Shown: positions 25,953-39,347 of the stretch, piece after piece | Numbering within the stretch: the first letter of the stretch is position 1 | Layout of the letters: every line of letters begins with the position of its first letter | From: Progne subis subis | Lineage: Eukaryota > Chordata > Aves > Passeriformes > Hirundinidae | Length of the DNA stretch: 64,000 bases | Assembly (NCBI GenBank): GCA_022316685.1 | Contig: JAKJHU010000053.1 | Span: 2,287,636-2,351,635, forward strand | Direction of reading: 5' to 3' | Position numbers and translations under genes: made by a program | Notes under the pieces: generated by a model | What the model saw: the letters and a program-made list of their open reading frames with translations, nothing else | What the model was told of the DNA's origin: nothing | The model's database searches: none

Positions 25953-25978
25953 AAAAAAAAAATATATATATATATATA
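25953..25978. repeat. A10 followed by (TA)8 microsatellite
   Basis: A run of ten A residues passes directly into eight TA dinucleotides. This is a typical mutable simple repeat in the long 5' intron. Confidence 0.9.
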
Positions 25979-28692
25979 GTCTGCCTTTGTATTCAGACTG
26001 CCTGTGGGCAAAGGAAACCTTAAAAGCTGGGCACTTAAACATGAGCAAATTGCAAGCTAGAGCACACTGACTTTAAATGAGCGTTGTGCTGGGTTTTATC
26101 CTCTGGCTGCTTCTAAAATGAAGATTCAGGCAGATATGGTACAGATCTGCATTCCTACAAGAGAGAACTATTGTTAGCAAGAGACTGTCCTAGGCAGCAG
26201 AAAGCCTAAAAGCTTGCAAAATTCAAGGTAGATATCCCAACACAGTCAGCATCTACGGTGTCCTCCTTCTGACTGTGTGAGCTACTGAGGAATGCAGGGG
26301 ACAGACAGACTGTCAGGCAGCTCACCCCTGCACTGCCTGGACCAGGTGGCTCTTTCATCTCCAAACCCAGCACTTCCTCTACATCACTAGCTTGGAGCTG
26401 TCACAAGCTAACATTAACGTAGAAGAGATGCAAAGGTTTTGTTATCTGTTTTTAGACGCCATCAGTTAAGGATTTTAGGTCATAGCAAATTGCAGAAACT
26501 GGGACACATTACCGCTTTCAACTACTTCCTCTGTGCTCAGCTTCGAAGCCAGTATTTAGGACGCTCTTTTTTGCTGAAAACACCTCAGCATCTCAAATTC
26601 CAAACGTTTGGCAGGTATGCCTAATTATCCAGAGTAAACCACAAGCTGCTGGTAGGGCTGGAACATGACACCCCTATTGAATAATGCTACCAGTAGTTCC
26701 CTGCCTGCTAGAAGGAGGTTAATTCCAGTTCAAAACAACACATACTCATTTACCTTACTGGAGGCTTTCAAAGCAAAAGCAATGAGATTACAAAACACTA
26801 CCAAATTATAAGAACAGATTCTAGTGCATTTATTGCATGTGGTGTCAGCAGTCGTAACTCTTCTGCTTACTTCTGCTTTTTTGAGACCAAATGAATCCTA
26901 CCCCGTAGATCTGTACTTGCATCTCCAGCGTGCTCTAAAAAAGCCATGCTATTTAAAACACAAAACAACAATCAATTTACCTCCAGCCTGTAAAAGTTAA
27001 ACGCAGATGAAACAGCTAAAGACCTTGTACAATAAGCAAGAAACATAAAATAACAGTAATTCTTGTTTTGTTAAAGAACAGTGATTTATCATTTAGGGCA
27101 TATATCTCCTAAGGCTTATTTTGCATTAGAATACTACCGCTTCTGTAATCATCACCATTTCAATTCCTAGCATTGCATTTCCATCAAAGTAGCTATTTTA
27201 TATCTGTTTTAATAGAACAATAACCTCCCCCAGGAGGATCAGACATCCGACTTCAAGACAGTAAACAAAGTTCTTTATTCTCTGCCTATGGAACAATTTT
27301 AAACAGTCTGGAAATAATATAAAATTGCAGGAGATTATTATTTCCACTAAAACAGCTGCTCTTCAAGAACACTGAAATCATGTACATCAAATCTTCATTC
27401 TCCCCAAGACCTCCTTTGTTCTGCAGATTGCAGTGCAGGCTATTCCAGCTACTCCTTACTCCAGGCTACTGTCAGATATCACATTTGAGGGTTTTTGCAA
27501 AGCACAAAGGCTGGATTCTACACCAGTGGATGTACTTGTCCTCAGACAACCCCAGCACAGACAAAGCTGAAGTGTATCAGCTCCTGTGATATTACAAGTC
27601 TGGGCATAATTAATGGCATTGGACAACAACGCTAATTGAATTAAGTGTGGATTCTCTCTCCCCTACTATTCTTTAAATTACTTGTTAAAGCTTCAATCTC
27701 TGCAAAGCATGAGATTATTTCTAAGTGTAAAAGCAAGCAAACACTGGCTTTGTCGGAATCAAGTCTCAGGCTGATGTTCTGTCCCAGTGGTCTCCTTCCC
27801 ACTGCACTTCCAGCTCAGTCACGTCCTCAAGCTTTCATTAGATGAAGGCATGTGGAGAAAGATACAAAAATCAACTCTCCAGGAACACAGCTGCTGAAAA
27901 AAGTCTGCACTTGAGATCAGCAACAGATTGGGACACCAGAGAGGAAGGAAATCACCGAGGGAATTTGCTGAACTTGGTATGTTTGAGGTAGACTTCTAGT
28001 ACAAAATTCAACTCCTCAGCAGCTGAAGATACTCAAATCTGCCAATCACGTCCTCCTGCCTTGTGAGAGCATCCTTCTTTCAGCACAGCCTCAAGATCCC
28101 TGCTGTGCTCTCTGCCCTGATCTGTCCTGAGAGCTTTCCATGCACCTCAGCAGTGCAAAAGCTGGACTCCAAGCTGAGCAGCTCATGCCCATCACTGAGC
28201 CTGTGTCACCTGAGGGGCAGCAGTACAGGAGACTGTCCCACTCTTCTTAGCTTGTTCTTCAAAATCAGGTGAGCCTCACACACTGCAGCCCTTGTACGCT
28301 TCTGCAAGCACATGGAGACCTTAAGTGAAAGGACTGCCACAGGCTGTTTCCCCCAGTTTAAAAAAACCACAGCAAGCTCCAAGTCTTCATCACCAAAGCA
28401 AAGGTATGCAGCCAGACCTACCCAATTTCTTCATGACTGGGGAAACATTGTCCCAAAACTGATGATGGCACAAATGATGGCACATTCAAGCAAGATGGCT
28501 CTAGACTGACAAAAAGCACATGGACCAGCCTGTACTGAAACCCAGGCAGCACATGATGCTGGAAGGAGAGTCTGCAACACAGACAATGACTTAAATATGG
28601 GAACACATAAATAACTGCTTTGCTGCAGATAAACTAACCTCCATTTAGTAAACCTACTTTTTTGTTTTCTCATGGGAATTAAAATGTGTGGT

Positions 28693-28738
28693 TTATATAT
28701 ATAAATATAGATCTATACTTATGTATATGTATGTATAC
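28693..28738. repeat. AT-rich imperfect (TA/TATG) simple repeat
   Basis: The stretch alternates tatata, tatag and tatgtatg elements and is consistent with a decayed dinucleotide/tetranucleotide microsatellite. Confidence 0.6.
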
Positions 28739-30454
28739 AGTGGATTCAATGCACTTCAATGTGAACCCAAACACATCAACCTATGAGAAAGCTTCAAGCT
28801 CTGCTAGAGCTCTGACAAGCTCTACCCTAAGGCTGGTCAGTTCAGAACAGAAGGGAAATGTTAGCCCCAAATGAAAGCAGGCTGTCCTGGCACAGGGTAC
28901 CAGAATGAACTCAGCCCCACACCACAATGCACTAGCTGTTTCCTGAACACTTACACACTTCCTTTGTCCTTCAGAAACACACACGACAAGCAACGAACAA
29001 ATAATGCCAAGAGCTTTTAAAGCACCAAGGTTAAAAGGAACATTTCAGCAACTGGAGAAAGCCCTGAACACTAGAGGAGTGCTGAAAAGGCACAAAGAGG
29101 AGCGAGTTTTTTTGGAAGCAGGCATGGTAATTCACCCTTTGAAGGCATCACACCTTTCAGGGAGAGCAAGAGGCGGAGGTGAAGGAGAAGGACTCAAACC
29201 CCAGACAAGGCCTGGAGTAGCAATATTCATCCCTCAAGTACAGCAAGACACAGTGGGGTTCTGTTCAGCCACGCGGTAGCTGCCCGTCAACAGGGAAATC
29301 CAGTGCCTGCCCAACGGTCAACAAAGAGGGCTTTTATGCTATTTTAAACAATCTGAAGTGTCTCAGTTAATGGAAGACCGGGCAATTGGCCCTCAACTAT
29401 TTCTAATTGACTGGAATGATGGATGAAGCTAAAGGGAAAGCTGACCCACTGAACTTTTCCATACAAAGCTAGGAAACTCAAGGAGATTGTAAACAGTTTA
29501 TAAGAACGAGAAGTGGGAGAGGCAGAATCCCAGGGGCTTTGCTCCTCTCAACCTGCTGTTGTTTCAGATGAAGAAAAACAAAGAGCTTCAACTCTGAGCA
29601 ACAAACAAAAAATACATGGGAAGGCCTAAACAACTAGGGTATTTTTCCCATGCTCTCCTCCCCTTTCTCCTGGAGCTGTTTAGCTCTGCCATGCAAGCTG
29701 GTCCTCCGAATGAGAAAGGGCAATTTGTCATTCTGACAAGGTGTCTCTCAGGGCTCTCTACTGCCTTGCCCTGCTTTTCAGATTGACTGGGTGTTAACCA
29801 AAGATGTCAAGGCATTACATCTCAGTCAACTTCAACAGATGTGATGATATATACTTAAAACTTACATGTTAATCAGTGCCACTACATTAAGGTAATGCTG
29901 AGGAAACCACACAGGGCTCTTGATTTTCTGAACAAAACCATCACTAGCAGCTTTGCACTGCAAAGGGCAAGAGTGCTGCAATGTGACAGAGCTGTCTGCT
30001 CGCCTCAACAGCTCCTGGGAAGGAACTCGGAGGATATGCAACTTCCAGATGGAAAAATGGATGAGTACTAGGTTCAAATTCACACTGCCTAACTTGAGGC
30101 AGCTTAGCAAGGTATCCAACTGCAGGATAATTTAATTCTTTCTTCTTAGCCAAGAAGAAGAGTAGGAGCCTCAGAGAACAGATCTTACACAGACTAAATG
30201 ACTTCCCTGGACGTATCCAGCTCTTGCCATTGATTCTGCGGGGAAATTATATCAAATGCTTCAAGACAACATTAAAGCTGGAGGACAAATCCAGGCCTCA
30301 AAGCCACAGTGCAAGTATTCTGTGTAGAACCCAGAATCGGACAAGGGTATCACAAGTCATCACTCAGTTCCTTGGTCACAAGCTCTCACAGTGGTTCAGC
30401 AAGATCAAGTAGTAAAATAGAAGCATAAGCCATTATTTGTCACATGAAAATAAT

Positions 30455-30555
30455 TTAGAGAAAAAAACCAAAAGCACACACAAAAAAACCCCACACCAAC
30501 AGACAAACAGAAACAACACACCAAACAAAAAAACTCCAAAAAAAGAGCAAGCACC
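30455..30555. repeat. A/C-rich low-complexity stretch
   Basis: About 100 bases consist almost wholly of A and C, with runs of A separated by cc, cac and caac. It is low-complexity intronic sequence and may be the decayed tail of a retroelement, though no body is recognised next to it. Confidence 0.65.
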
Positions 30556-32289
30556 TGACACACAGAACTCTCCTTCCCTTAACTGTCGACAGCATGGCCA
30601 GTGTTTATCTGGACAGCCTGTCCAGTAGGAAACTGAGCAGGAAATGACTCTTTCTCACCAAGATTTGTACAGAGAGTTCACTGCAATTTGCCAAACTACC
30701 TCACAAAGACCAATACAATGTAAATCTCCATGTCTAATCTTTGACCAAACCCAAAACAGATCTGATTTGCTTCCTCTCTGGAGTCTTTGAGATGAACTAA
30801 CCAAAGCTAAATTAGGAAGATTTTTAGTGGGATGAGGTTATATCACGGATTATAATTTTCCACCAAGTTTTTTCCTTCATCTCCACCTGCCGCCTCTACA
30901 GCACTGGCATTAAGGGCACTGTGGGATGACTAATTTTACATTCCTTTCTGCAAGACAAGCATTCATATTTCATTTCTTCAAGGCCTCACAGAGTTTGGAT
31001 CACAAATTAAATGGATGCATTTATTACTAGGTATCAAGCCCACAAACTTACATGCACATGGGAGTCAGAAGTACAAGCTAGGTCCTTCATCTAAAACAAA
31101 AAAAAACAACCATCAGTTCGGCAGGTGAGAGCAGAAAGTTTCTTCCTGCAGCCTGTGTGTCCCAGACTCTACCCCAGCCACCTTCACACGTCATTAGTGA
31201 GTTAAAGCAAGGCTGCCAGTTCTAGGCTAACACACACACGCCTACTCGCACTGCCACACAGCTAACCTTAGAGAATTGCTTTGAACTCCAAGGCAGATGT
31301 AAACTATCTCTGCATTCTTTGAATTATGACCAAGGCTGGAGCATTATTTGAGTGTCCTAGGAGCCGTATCAGATCAGAGTTAAATTTAACTCATCTCCTC
31401 ACCCATGCACAATCTTGCTGGTAAGAGCTGAACTACACAACAAAAATGCTTTTTGTGGAAAAAAAACACAGAACACAAAAAGCAAAAAAAAATTTCCAAA
31501 AACAACAACAAAAGCTTTTCTAATCCTGAGGGAAACAGAACAAACAGACCACTGATGATTTTTTTAAGCTTGCATTCCAAGAAAGCTGTTCCTTAAAATA
31601 AATTACTTCTCATTCTCGGGAACACAAAGCAATTGACAATAAATCCAATCACCCATCTCACAAAGACTGTGCCTGCCAGTGTCTCCCACTATTAAGCCCC
31701 AGAGCAGGCCAGCCTGGCAGTGAGGCAGGACTGTGTCAGTCCAAACAGCTCCCAAGGAGATTAACCCTGTTAAATCACACTCTGCTTCTTCCCTCTGCAT
31801 CTCAGCCCACTCCAGACCCCAGGGAAAGCTGTGGTCTGAACAAAGCACAGCAGGAAGGAGCAAAGGGCCTCTGGCACAGCCTGGCTCCACTGCTGCACCA
31901 CCCCAGAGAGCAGGGACGGGACAGCAGGGAAGGAACCGTGCAGGGGCTCTCTGCATAGATACAAGCCCACTGGAACACCAAAAGACACAAACAAGTCAAC
32001 AAAGCCAAAGGCTGCTCCAACTGCTGTAAATCTTCCAAATGGAAGAGATTCCAGCAGGAAGACAATTTTCCCAAGTGCAAGGCAATTTCTGTGCTATTTC
32101 AACTACCCAAGAGAGCTCACTGATGGCTTTTTGTCTGGTAGTCTGTTTATTTCACACATTTTCTGTTTATTCCGTAAGACTGACCTTATAACCCCTACTT
32201 GCACAGGGCCAGCCCTCACACACTGCTAAGAGAGCAAGTGCCCATTGCTAAGCTCATGCTAAACTAACAATAAACAGTATGGAAAGAAG

Positions 32290-32306
32290 AAAAAAAAAAA
32301 AAAAAA
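32290..32306. repeat. A17 homopolymer
   Basis: A run of seventeen A residues lies shortly before the diverged CR1-like sequence. CR1 elements lack poly(A) tails, so the run is probably independent of it. Confidence 0.85.
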
Positions 32307-32394
32307 GGAGAAACAAAAGATGACACTGAACACTTGGATATGAAGGAAAATGCTGAGTAAGAAACCTGCTTAGTTCTCACATCTGTGGAAGGAT

Positions 32395-32620
32395 GTGGCT
32401 GCACTGCAGTGGGCTCAGAGCACAGCTATCAGAACAGCTAGAGAACAGGATCAGAGGTCTCTCTTCCACACCTAAGGTCTGAGCTATTAACCTCAGAAGA
32501 AGGTCAAGGAGTGATCTGATTACAAGTCAAGTGCCTAAAGGTATAATGGAAAGCTGATGGAGAACTCTTCAGAGAGAAAGGTTTAACCAGTGCCAGCGTC
32601 TGTGATGAAGACTGACAAGA
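32395..32620 (+). mobile_element. Probable diverged CR1 LINE fragment
   Basis: The stretch resembles the end of CR1 reverse-transcriptase sequence and the start of its 3' UTR. The order is aacaggatcagaggtct, cctcagaagaaggtcaagga, gtgatctgattacaagt, gtgcctaaaggt, then ctcttcagag and accagtgccag. This follows the remembered CR1 order of 'agaggtctggagcac...', 'ggagaagagaaggct...', 'gtgatctgatca...tacaagt', 'ctaaagggt', 'ctcttttcag' and 'gtgcccag'. Divergence is high and there is no tail, so it would be an old, truncated copy lying antisense to ARVCF. Confidence 0.5.
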
Positions 32621-35600
32621 CACACACACATTTTAAGACATCAAGTGTGAATTGTGCAAGTAAAGAAGAAACATGGTAAAATGCTGCTGCTTAAGAGGTT
32701 GGACCTAATTATTTTTAAGAAACACATTTCTATTTACTCATAAACCTGATAATGAAGAGGTGCTCACATGCATGCACACAACCTCTCTGCTTGACTGCTA
32801 CAACACTCTGAAGATTTTTCAGGCTAAGAATAAATTGTTTAAAGTTTGTGAAGGAATTCCCCATCCTCTCCCAGCCTGCCCTCAGCAAACTACACTTAAA
32901 TGCAATAAAGAGATTTCTGTCAGTCAGAGAAGGGGCTAATGATGCCTGTCCATCTTTTGGCATAAGGAGTTCCCTCTCCTCCCACTGGTGAGCCCCTTCT
33001 CAGCTGTCAAGCAGTACTTGAAGTAAGGCAAAACTGCAAATCAGGGCGTTGTGTTAACTGAGAAACCACCATGGCCCAGGAAGGACTGTCTGTCCCATTT
33101 CCCAGCCTTTGCTGCCTACAGCACAGCTCCCAAAAACCTATAGTGCCAGTATAATGGAAAGAGCCGTGGGACAGCAGGAGCCAGCACCATGCATCCAGGC
33201 ACTGTCACCTGGAAATGTAACGGGAAACCACCGGCTCCATTCAGTTCACAGTAAGAGCACCAGCACCGACACTCAGGCCGTTCAGCAAGGACTGCTACCA
33301 CTGCACCATGAGCATGAACCTCAAAAAGGAAAACGTCATTGAAGCTAAGGTGAAAGTCACTTGCCCAGAGGTAAATACTTTCATCAGCAAAGTAAAATAG
33401 CTCTCAATTTCTTAGTTAAACGTGTTTGGCTTTTTCCATTTGTCATCAGCTCTAGCTATAATGGTTCCACATACTTGCAGGAAATAGGCATCTTTCTATG
33501 ACCTATGACCACTCACTCCTCCTGGCACTGTATATACAGCCAGCTCTTCTACATTAACACACTGGAATTGTAAAATCCTATCACATTTGCCAAGCACTCA
33601 TTTTTTTACATAGTGCCCTTTTTATTATTATTTCTGATATGCTTTTGTTTGGGACTTCACAATGAAATTCAAGTATGATGAAGACTAAGACAAGACGCAG
33701 CCCTAGAGTCAGCAGTCTAAATCACTTTTAAACAGGTTCTTGGAGGGCTTTTAAGAGAGCCATTTCTCAATTAAACTCACCAAGATAAAAACAAGAGATC
33801 CGGATGAAATTAAGGATTGGCTACTAACAACCATCAGTCAGAAAACTAAACTCATGCTCTGAAGGCTGCGCTTCTCTGCAGTTGGCAAGACAAAGCTGTT
33901 TGAACCTAAGGACAGGACAGCTGCACTTCCCTCCCACTCCTTGTTGTGGTTTTATGCCAGGAAACAATCTTTAATTTTTCCAGAGAAACCCTGCCAAGCT
34001 GAGGCTGCAAATAGGATATGGTGTGTTAGTAAACTCCAAGGCAGCTTGCTCACATCCTGGCCAGAACCTCTCCAAGTGCCTAAATCCCTACGTGCACGCT
34101 GGCAGCGGTGACTGCCTCCCTTTCCCACAAACGATCCTCTTTGTGTTAGACTCCTTTTGTAAATCAGGCCTGTAAAGGGTGTGCCATTTTCACCTCTTCT
34201 GGCAGAATGTGCAGCACCCAGGTACCCAGTCTTTTCTCCCTTACAGGCTTTCCTATGACCCACCTGCACTTACTGTAATTTTGGCAGAAATAAACCAAAG
34301 TTTTCTATAAAGCATTAGCTGTCCTGGGATCATCTATACACACAGCTGTCTTTCCAGAGTTAAAATGAAGCTGTTTTTTTTTTTCTCCCAATTCTTCACA
34401 AGGAATCAAAGACAGTCATCCCACCCACCTTTTTTAAAGAATAAGACAGACACAATCAGTACAAATTTAGCAGCAGCAAGTCCACCTCCCACTATGAACA
34501 CCCTGCCATAAACACTGTTCCTGCCTCCAGGACTCTCCCTGAACACAGTACTAGGAATAGTCTCAGAAACACGCATCAGCAGGGTTCATCCTACTTTGGT
34601 TTTCAGCTTTGGGTTTATTTTTTTCCCCAAGAGAAAGCCAGTGTCTTTTAATTCCTTCCCAGAGACTTCAGCAGCAAAAACATCTCCAAAAGGTGCTGCT
34701 AAACCCACAAGTCAGGTTTGCTGACCAGGACTAACCCATCATTCAATTATATTAACAAATTGTTAACAAATAAGTTCATGTGACAGAAATCCATAACGTT
34801 CTACATCTTGAGTTGCTAAATCAGAAGTACAACAGTTAGCAACAGGTAAACATATGCACAGAAGAGGAAAAGTTTGGCAAACTGTTGCAAAATCAGTGCT
34901 GGAGCCTGGAGAACCCCAGAAAAAGATGAACAGAGGAGAAAAGCATTACAAAATGCATGAGTCTACCCAGGGAGAGCAAGACCAAACAATAAAGCACGTC
35001 AGGGAAAGGGGAGGACAGATGAAAGTGAGAAGAGACAGAACCCATAAATGAGAAGAGTGTTACATGGAAGCCAAATCAGTGGCTTTCGCATGAAAAAAAA
35101 AAGTGGCAGGAAAAGAGGAGAGGAAAAGTATGAAAAATATTTCAATTTTTAATTCCATCCTGTTAACATTACTTTAGTTCACTGTATAAATCTTTTGGTG
35201 AACAGTAGCTCCCTCCACACACAGCAGTATATTAGGACACTTTATTAAAGCTTTCCAAACAACATAATGTCATTCTTCGGCTTTTTATGTGGTTTGCCTA
35301 GACTATGTTTTTGTTGCTAAGCTCTCATTAGACGTGTGTCTTGTACTGACAGGGAAGAGATTATAAAATACAAGAAACCTGAGCACAAGCCCAGTATTTG
35401 ATCTGACACAAGTGAACGCTCAGGCAATAGCACGATGCCTTGTGTGTGACATGGGGATACTTCTGGATCTGTTCAGCAGGAACAGAATGGGTCTGAACTG
35501 TCCCATAATGTAAGCAATTAATTTGGGGAAGTACAGAAAGGGGACATGAGCTCAGATCCAGATGTATCACAACCCATCTCCCACACCAGAAGCTCCTGTG

Positions 35601-37679
35601 CCAGCCCCAGCACTTCCAGCCCCCAGGCAGAACAGCTCATGGCTCTGGCAGAGAACTGGGAGGAGAATGCTGCCCCAAGCCACAAATACCAGAGAAGCAC
35701 AAGAACAACACACCACAAAGAAGGAGCCAAATTAATAAATCTTGCTTACAAGGGATGACAGCATGTTAGGAAAAGCAAATGTACCCATCTAGCTACCCGG
35801 GTGGAAGACAAAGATATCCATCCTGAACAGCAAATTGTGTCCAACACCATGGACACTTCACACCCCACAGGCAGAAAGCTAGCCTGATTCTACACTTAAT
35901 TCAATTATCTATGTCAACAGTGACCACACACATCAGCATTTACAGCCTCCCACTATTTATCAGTTCACACACACAGAGAAATTAAACTGACTTCTGAACA
36001 AGGAATCATCAGCAACTCTGATCACAGAAAGACACAGAAAAACTATTTTTTCCAAGAAGTTCAAATTGAGCATGGCTCCACTGGGAAAATGACATGAAAC
36101 CGAAGGATAACCGTATCATTCACTTAACAAAAGCAACCAAACATATTATAACAGGCTGTTAATACACATCTAAAATGTGTTTAGAAACCCAGAAAATAGA
36201 CCAAATAATGTGCTCTATATACCCTCAGCAGCAGACGTTACAGCTAGTCTTAATCCTAGCTTTGTGAATCTGGTAGACATAATTCATTGCGCTTCTGGAT
36301 CCATAATATTTTGCCAAGCACTGCAGTTTGCTGGCTTACAAACATGCCCCGCCAGCTCACTGGGTACAAAGATTTCTGCTGACTTCTCCTACCATTTCAG
36401 TTGGATTCATCAGGGATTAGAATTTTTCCCTGCTGAGGATACAGGCTGCAAGTACCAAGTAGGAAAGGTTACACATGTAGCTGAAAAAGACTGGTAACAT
36501 TTTGGTAGGTGATACATACACACTGCGAATGAGCACTTAACGCCGGGGCACTTGACTATTTCTTCCATGGAGTTCAAGTAGCATATTTAAATTTCAAATG
36601 CTTTAGAAATTTCACTTCTTTTTAAAGATATAATTGGATCAAAGTTTTTCATCGTGCATTTTATAACCACAACTTCTCTAAGAGGAAGTGAAATAACCAG
36701 AGAAACCTCTGTATTCTTTACAGACTTTCATGAAGAAATTTCTCCTCTTCACAACTTCACACCTGCACCATGTACCACAAGAAATTATACCATTTCTCAA
36801 TGGAAAGTATTTCATGTAATGTCAAGAATCTAAGAAACCATAAATGTAGACTAACAAGCACTTCTGATCCAGTCCCCTACCAGTAAGGTCACACCTCAGC
36901 ATCCTGCCCATTCTAAAGCACTGCCATATTTTGCAATGAAGGTGGTTTTCCATCCTAAGGATTTGCACTCTCATACTAGTTCTGTCTTCATACTCAGCAG
37001 GAAGAGAAGCAAATTTCAATACAAGTCTGTGTAATTAATCTAACGGAGTTTTACACCACTAAAATGGCAACTTCGGAACAAATCACTGAGTGAGCTGCTT
37101 CAAGGACGTTACCATCACACCTGCAGCAACCCCACAGCAGAAAAAAATCAGTGAAAATAATTTCTTATAATATTATGCAGCATTTTGCAGTTTGAGCAGT
37201 CAAGCCAGTTCAGATGGTCAGCAGCATAAAGCTTTTGTAAACCATCTGGATCTTGTTTCTCCTAAGAAAGTTGTACAAGAGTTCATTATCAGGAGCAGGT
37301 GGAGAGATGTTAAAGTTTTCATCATCAACGACCATGCTCCAGCACAAGCGCTCCCTGTTCTTACCCTCAGAGCCATATGAACGTGATGATAGAACAATGG
37401 ATTTATTTCTACAAGAACACGAGTTTGTGGAGGTTTGGAGGGCAGGTGAATTGCCCTGCAGTGTGTGCTAACTATCCAGCCTCCCCTGCCCAGCCAGTGC
37501 AGGGCCACAGGGGGATGCAAGCAGCAGCTGCACTGCAAGAGGAAGGCTCTGCAGTGCCCTGCCCACTGCAGCTCTGCTCTGCAAGGGGACATCTGTGCCT
37601 CAGGACACAGAGAAGCTGCATCAGAGCTGATCATTCCACATGCACACACAGATGAAGGGAGCTCCAAACAAAGAGAGCT

Positions 37680-37800
37680 CAGAGTGCCGGGAGCTGGCCG
37701 GGCTCAGCTCAGCTCACAGAGCCGGGCTGGAAACCGGCGTGTGTTGACATCACTTATGTGTGAGAACGCGGGTGGCTGACAGACAGCTCAGCTCGAGCAT
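37680..37800. promoter_or_regulatory. CpG-rich patch with a CRE-like motif; candidate regulatory element
   Basis: About eight CpGs fall within 120 bases of an otherwise CpG-poor intron. The half-conserved CREB/AP-1-type site tgacatca is at 37745-37752. A moderately GC-rich region extends from about 37480 to 37860. Two TAATTA motifs lie at 37980-38005. It could be an enhancer or an untranslated first exon. No splice donor was established. Confidence 0.25.
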
Positions 37801-38640
37801 TAGCTGCAGAATGCTCTCCCAAAGCCTGGCAGCACTAGTCTGGAGGAGGCACTCCCCAGCCCATCAAGAAATAACAAGTGACAACTCAGGAAAGCATGTT
37901 TGTTACCATTCATGCATGCAAGCAATCTTGGGCCAAACAGTGGATGTGCTAAAAGGTTTCCCCCAGAGGAAATGTGTTTATTAATTAATATCTACTGAAT
38001 TAATTGGCTCCCCATATGCTCTGCTGTGCTTCTAAGACTGGAGCCCTGTGGTTGTTACTGAAAGGTGCCAGGCGTGGCGACTACACAGGAGGTTCATCTG
38101 AACACTTCAGTCAATCTGAAAAACTAATCTGTTTTTGTATTCATCACATTCACAGTGTATCCACCTATGGCAGAAGACACAGAAAAGGCATTTAAAATCT
38201 CCATAGTAATTTTTAAAAAGCCAACACACGCTCTTACTTCAGCCACAAGTGCGGGATACAGCAAAAGCAGAGAAGGAAGTGCTGATCTGAGGCCATCAGC
38301 TCATCTCTTGGCCCCTCACCTGCGGTAATCCTGGTTGTTCCTTTGATACACTGTTACATTCCTTACACCAACCTGTTCCTAGCAACTGCTGCCACTACTA
38401 CCAAATTAACCTTTACATCCACCACATCCTCTCCCTCTCCCTTTCATTAGTGCAGGAGAGGTATTTTTGGATTCTGACTACGTCTGGCACAACTCAGTGC
38501 AGTGACATCATTTTTCTAATGTTATCAATCTCTCAATGAGACACTTTATTCATCACACGTCAGTGTCAGCTGGCAGGGACCACAACTTCTGTCATTGCTG
38601 GTACTCCAGCACTCATCCTGCACCAGCCTCTCAGTGTAAA

Positions 38641-38715
38641 CTCAGACTGTAGTAGCAGAGGAGAGAGCACAGTCCTGCAAACTGCCTCTTGTAAGCACAT
38701 GCCAGCACAGGTTGT
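38641..38715 (+). repeat. Local direct repeat, copy 1
   Basis: About 75 bases starting ctcagactgtagtagcagag are repeated 632 bases to the right with modest divergence. Shared blocks are gtagcagagga, cagtcct, ctcttgtaa, cacatg and agcaca. The family is not recognised. It may be a local duplication, or paired termini of an old element. Confidence 0.65.
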
Positions 38716-39272
38716 GCATCCTCATCCCCAAGAGAGACAATCTACTCTCCAAGACATTCCTCCTCCATGGCAATGCCACCTCTCCTAAACCAGAAAACCC
38801 TTTGTCAGAGTACGGGAGGACAAGCACTCCTCATGGCAGCCTCTCCAGCAGATTTGGAGACCCTTTGATGTTTATTCAGTCCAGGTCTCCAATTTCAGCA
38901 TTCCCTCACGTATGCAATACCCGCTTAGTCCAATTCAGAAACCTGCATATCAGGAGCTGTAATTACCACACCCAGTGGTGAACTCAGACTGCAGCAACAG
39001 CATCCCTGAGGCAGGCAATGCTGGTCACCCTAGCTCCTTTTCAGAAATAGTCTAAAGCTGATGCCTACAGTAGAAAAGAAGTGTCTCAGCTCTATTAAAA
39101 TACCGTGTTCCAAGATTTTACCACTGTACCACCACTACAACACACTGCTTACTGCAAGCTGGACAGGCCCAAGGTCCAGGCATTTGACATCATTCAGACA
39201 AACTGCTCTCACAGCATCAGAAAGGTCTCAGGTACAGCCATAATGCCATTATTTAATTCCATATGGCCTGTG

Positions 39273-39347
39273 CTCAGCCTGCAGTAGCAGAGGAGGGGAG
39301 AGCAGTCCTTCAACCACCCTCTTGTAAACACATGTTAGCACAAGTTT
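39273..39347 (+). repeat. Local direct repeat, copy 2
   Basis: This is the second copy of the 75-base unit, starting ctcagcctgcagtagcagag. A shorter related fragment, ctcagactgcagcaacagca, lies between the copies near 38984. That suggests repeated local duplication or a dispersed unit. Confidence 0.65.

Noticed and set aside
33343..33380. A MIR-like stretch around gtcacttgcccagaggt
   Set aside because: The match is limited to about 20 bases with no second block of the element in the right place.
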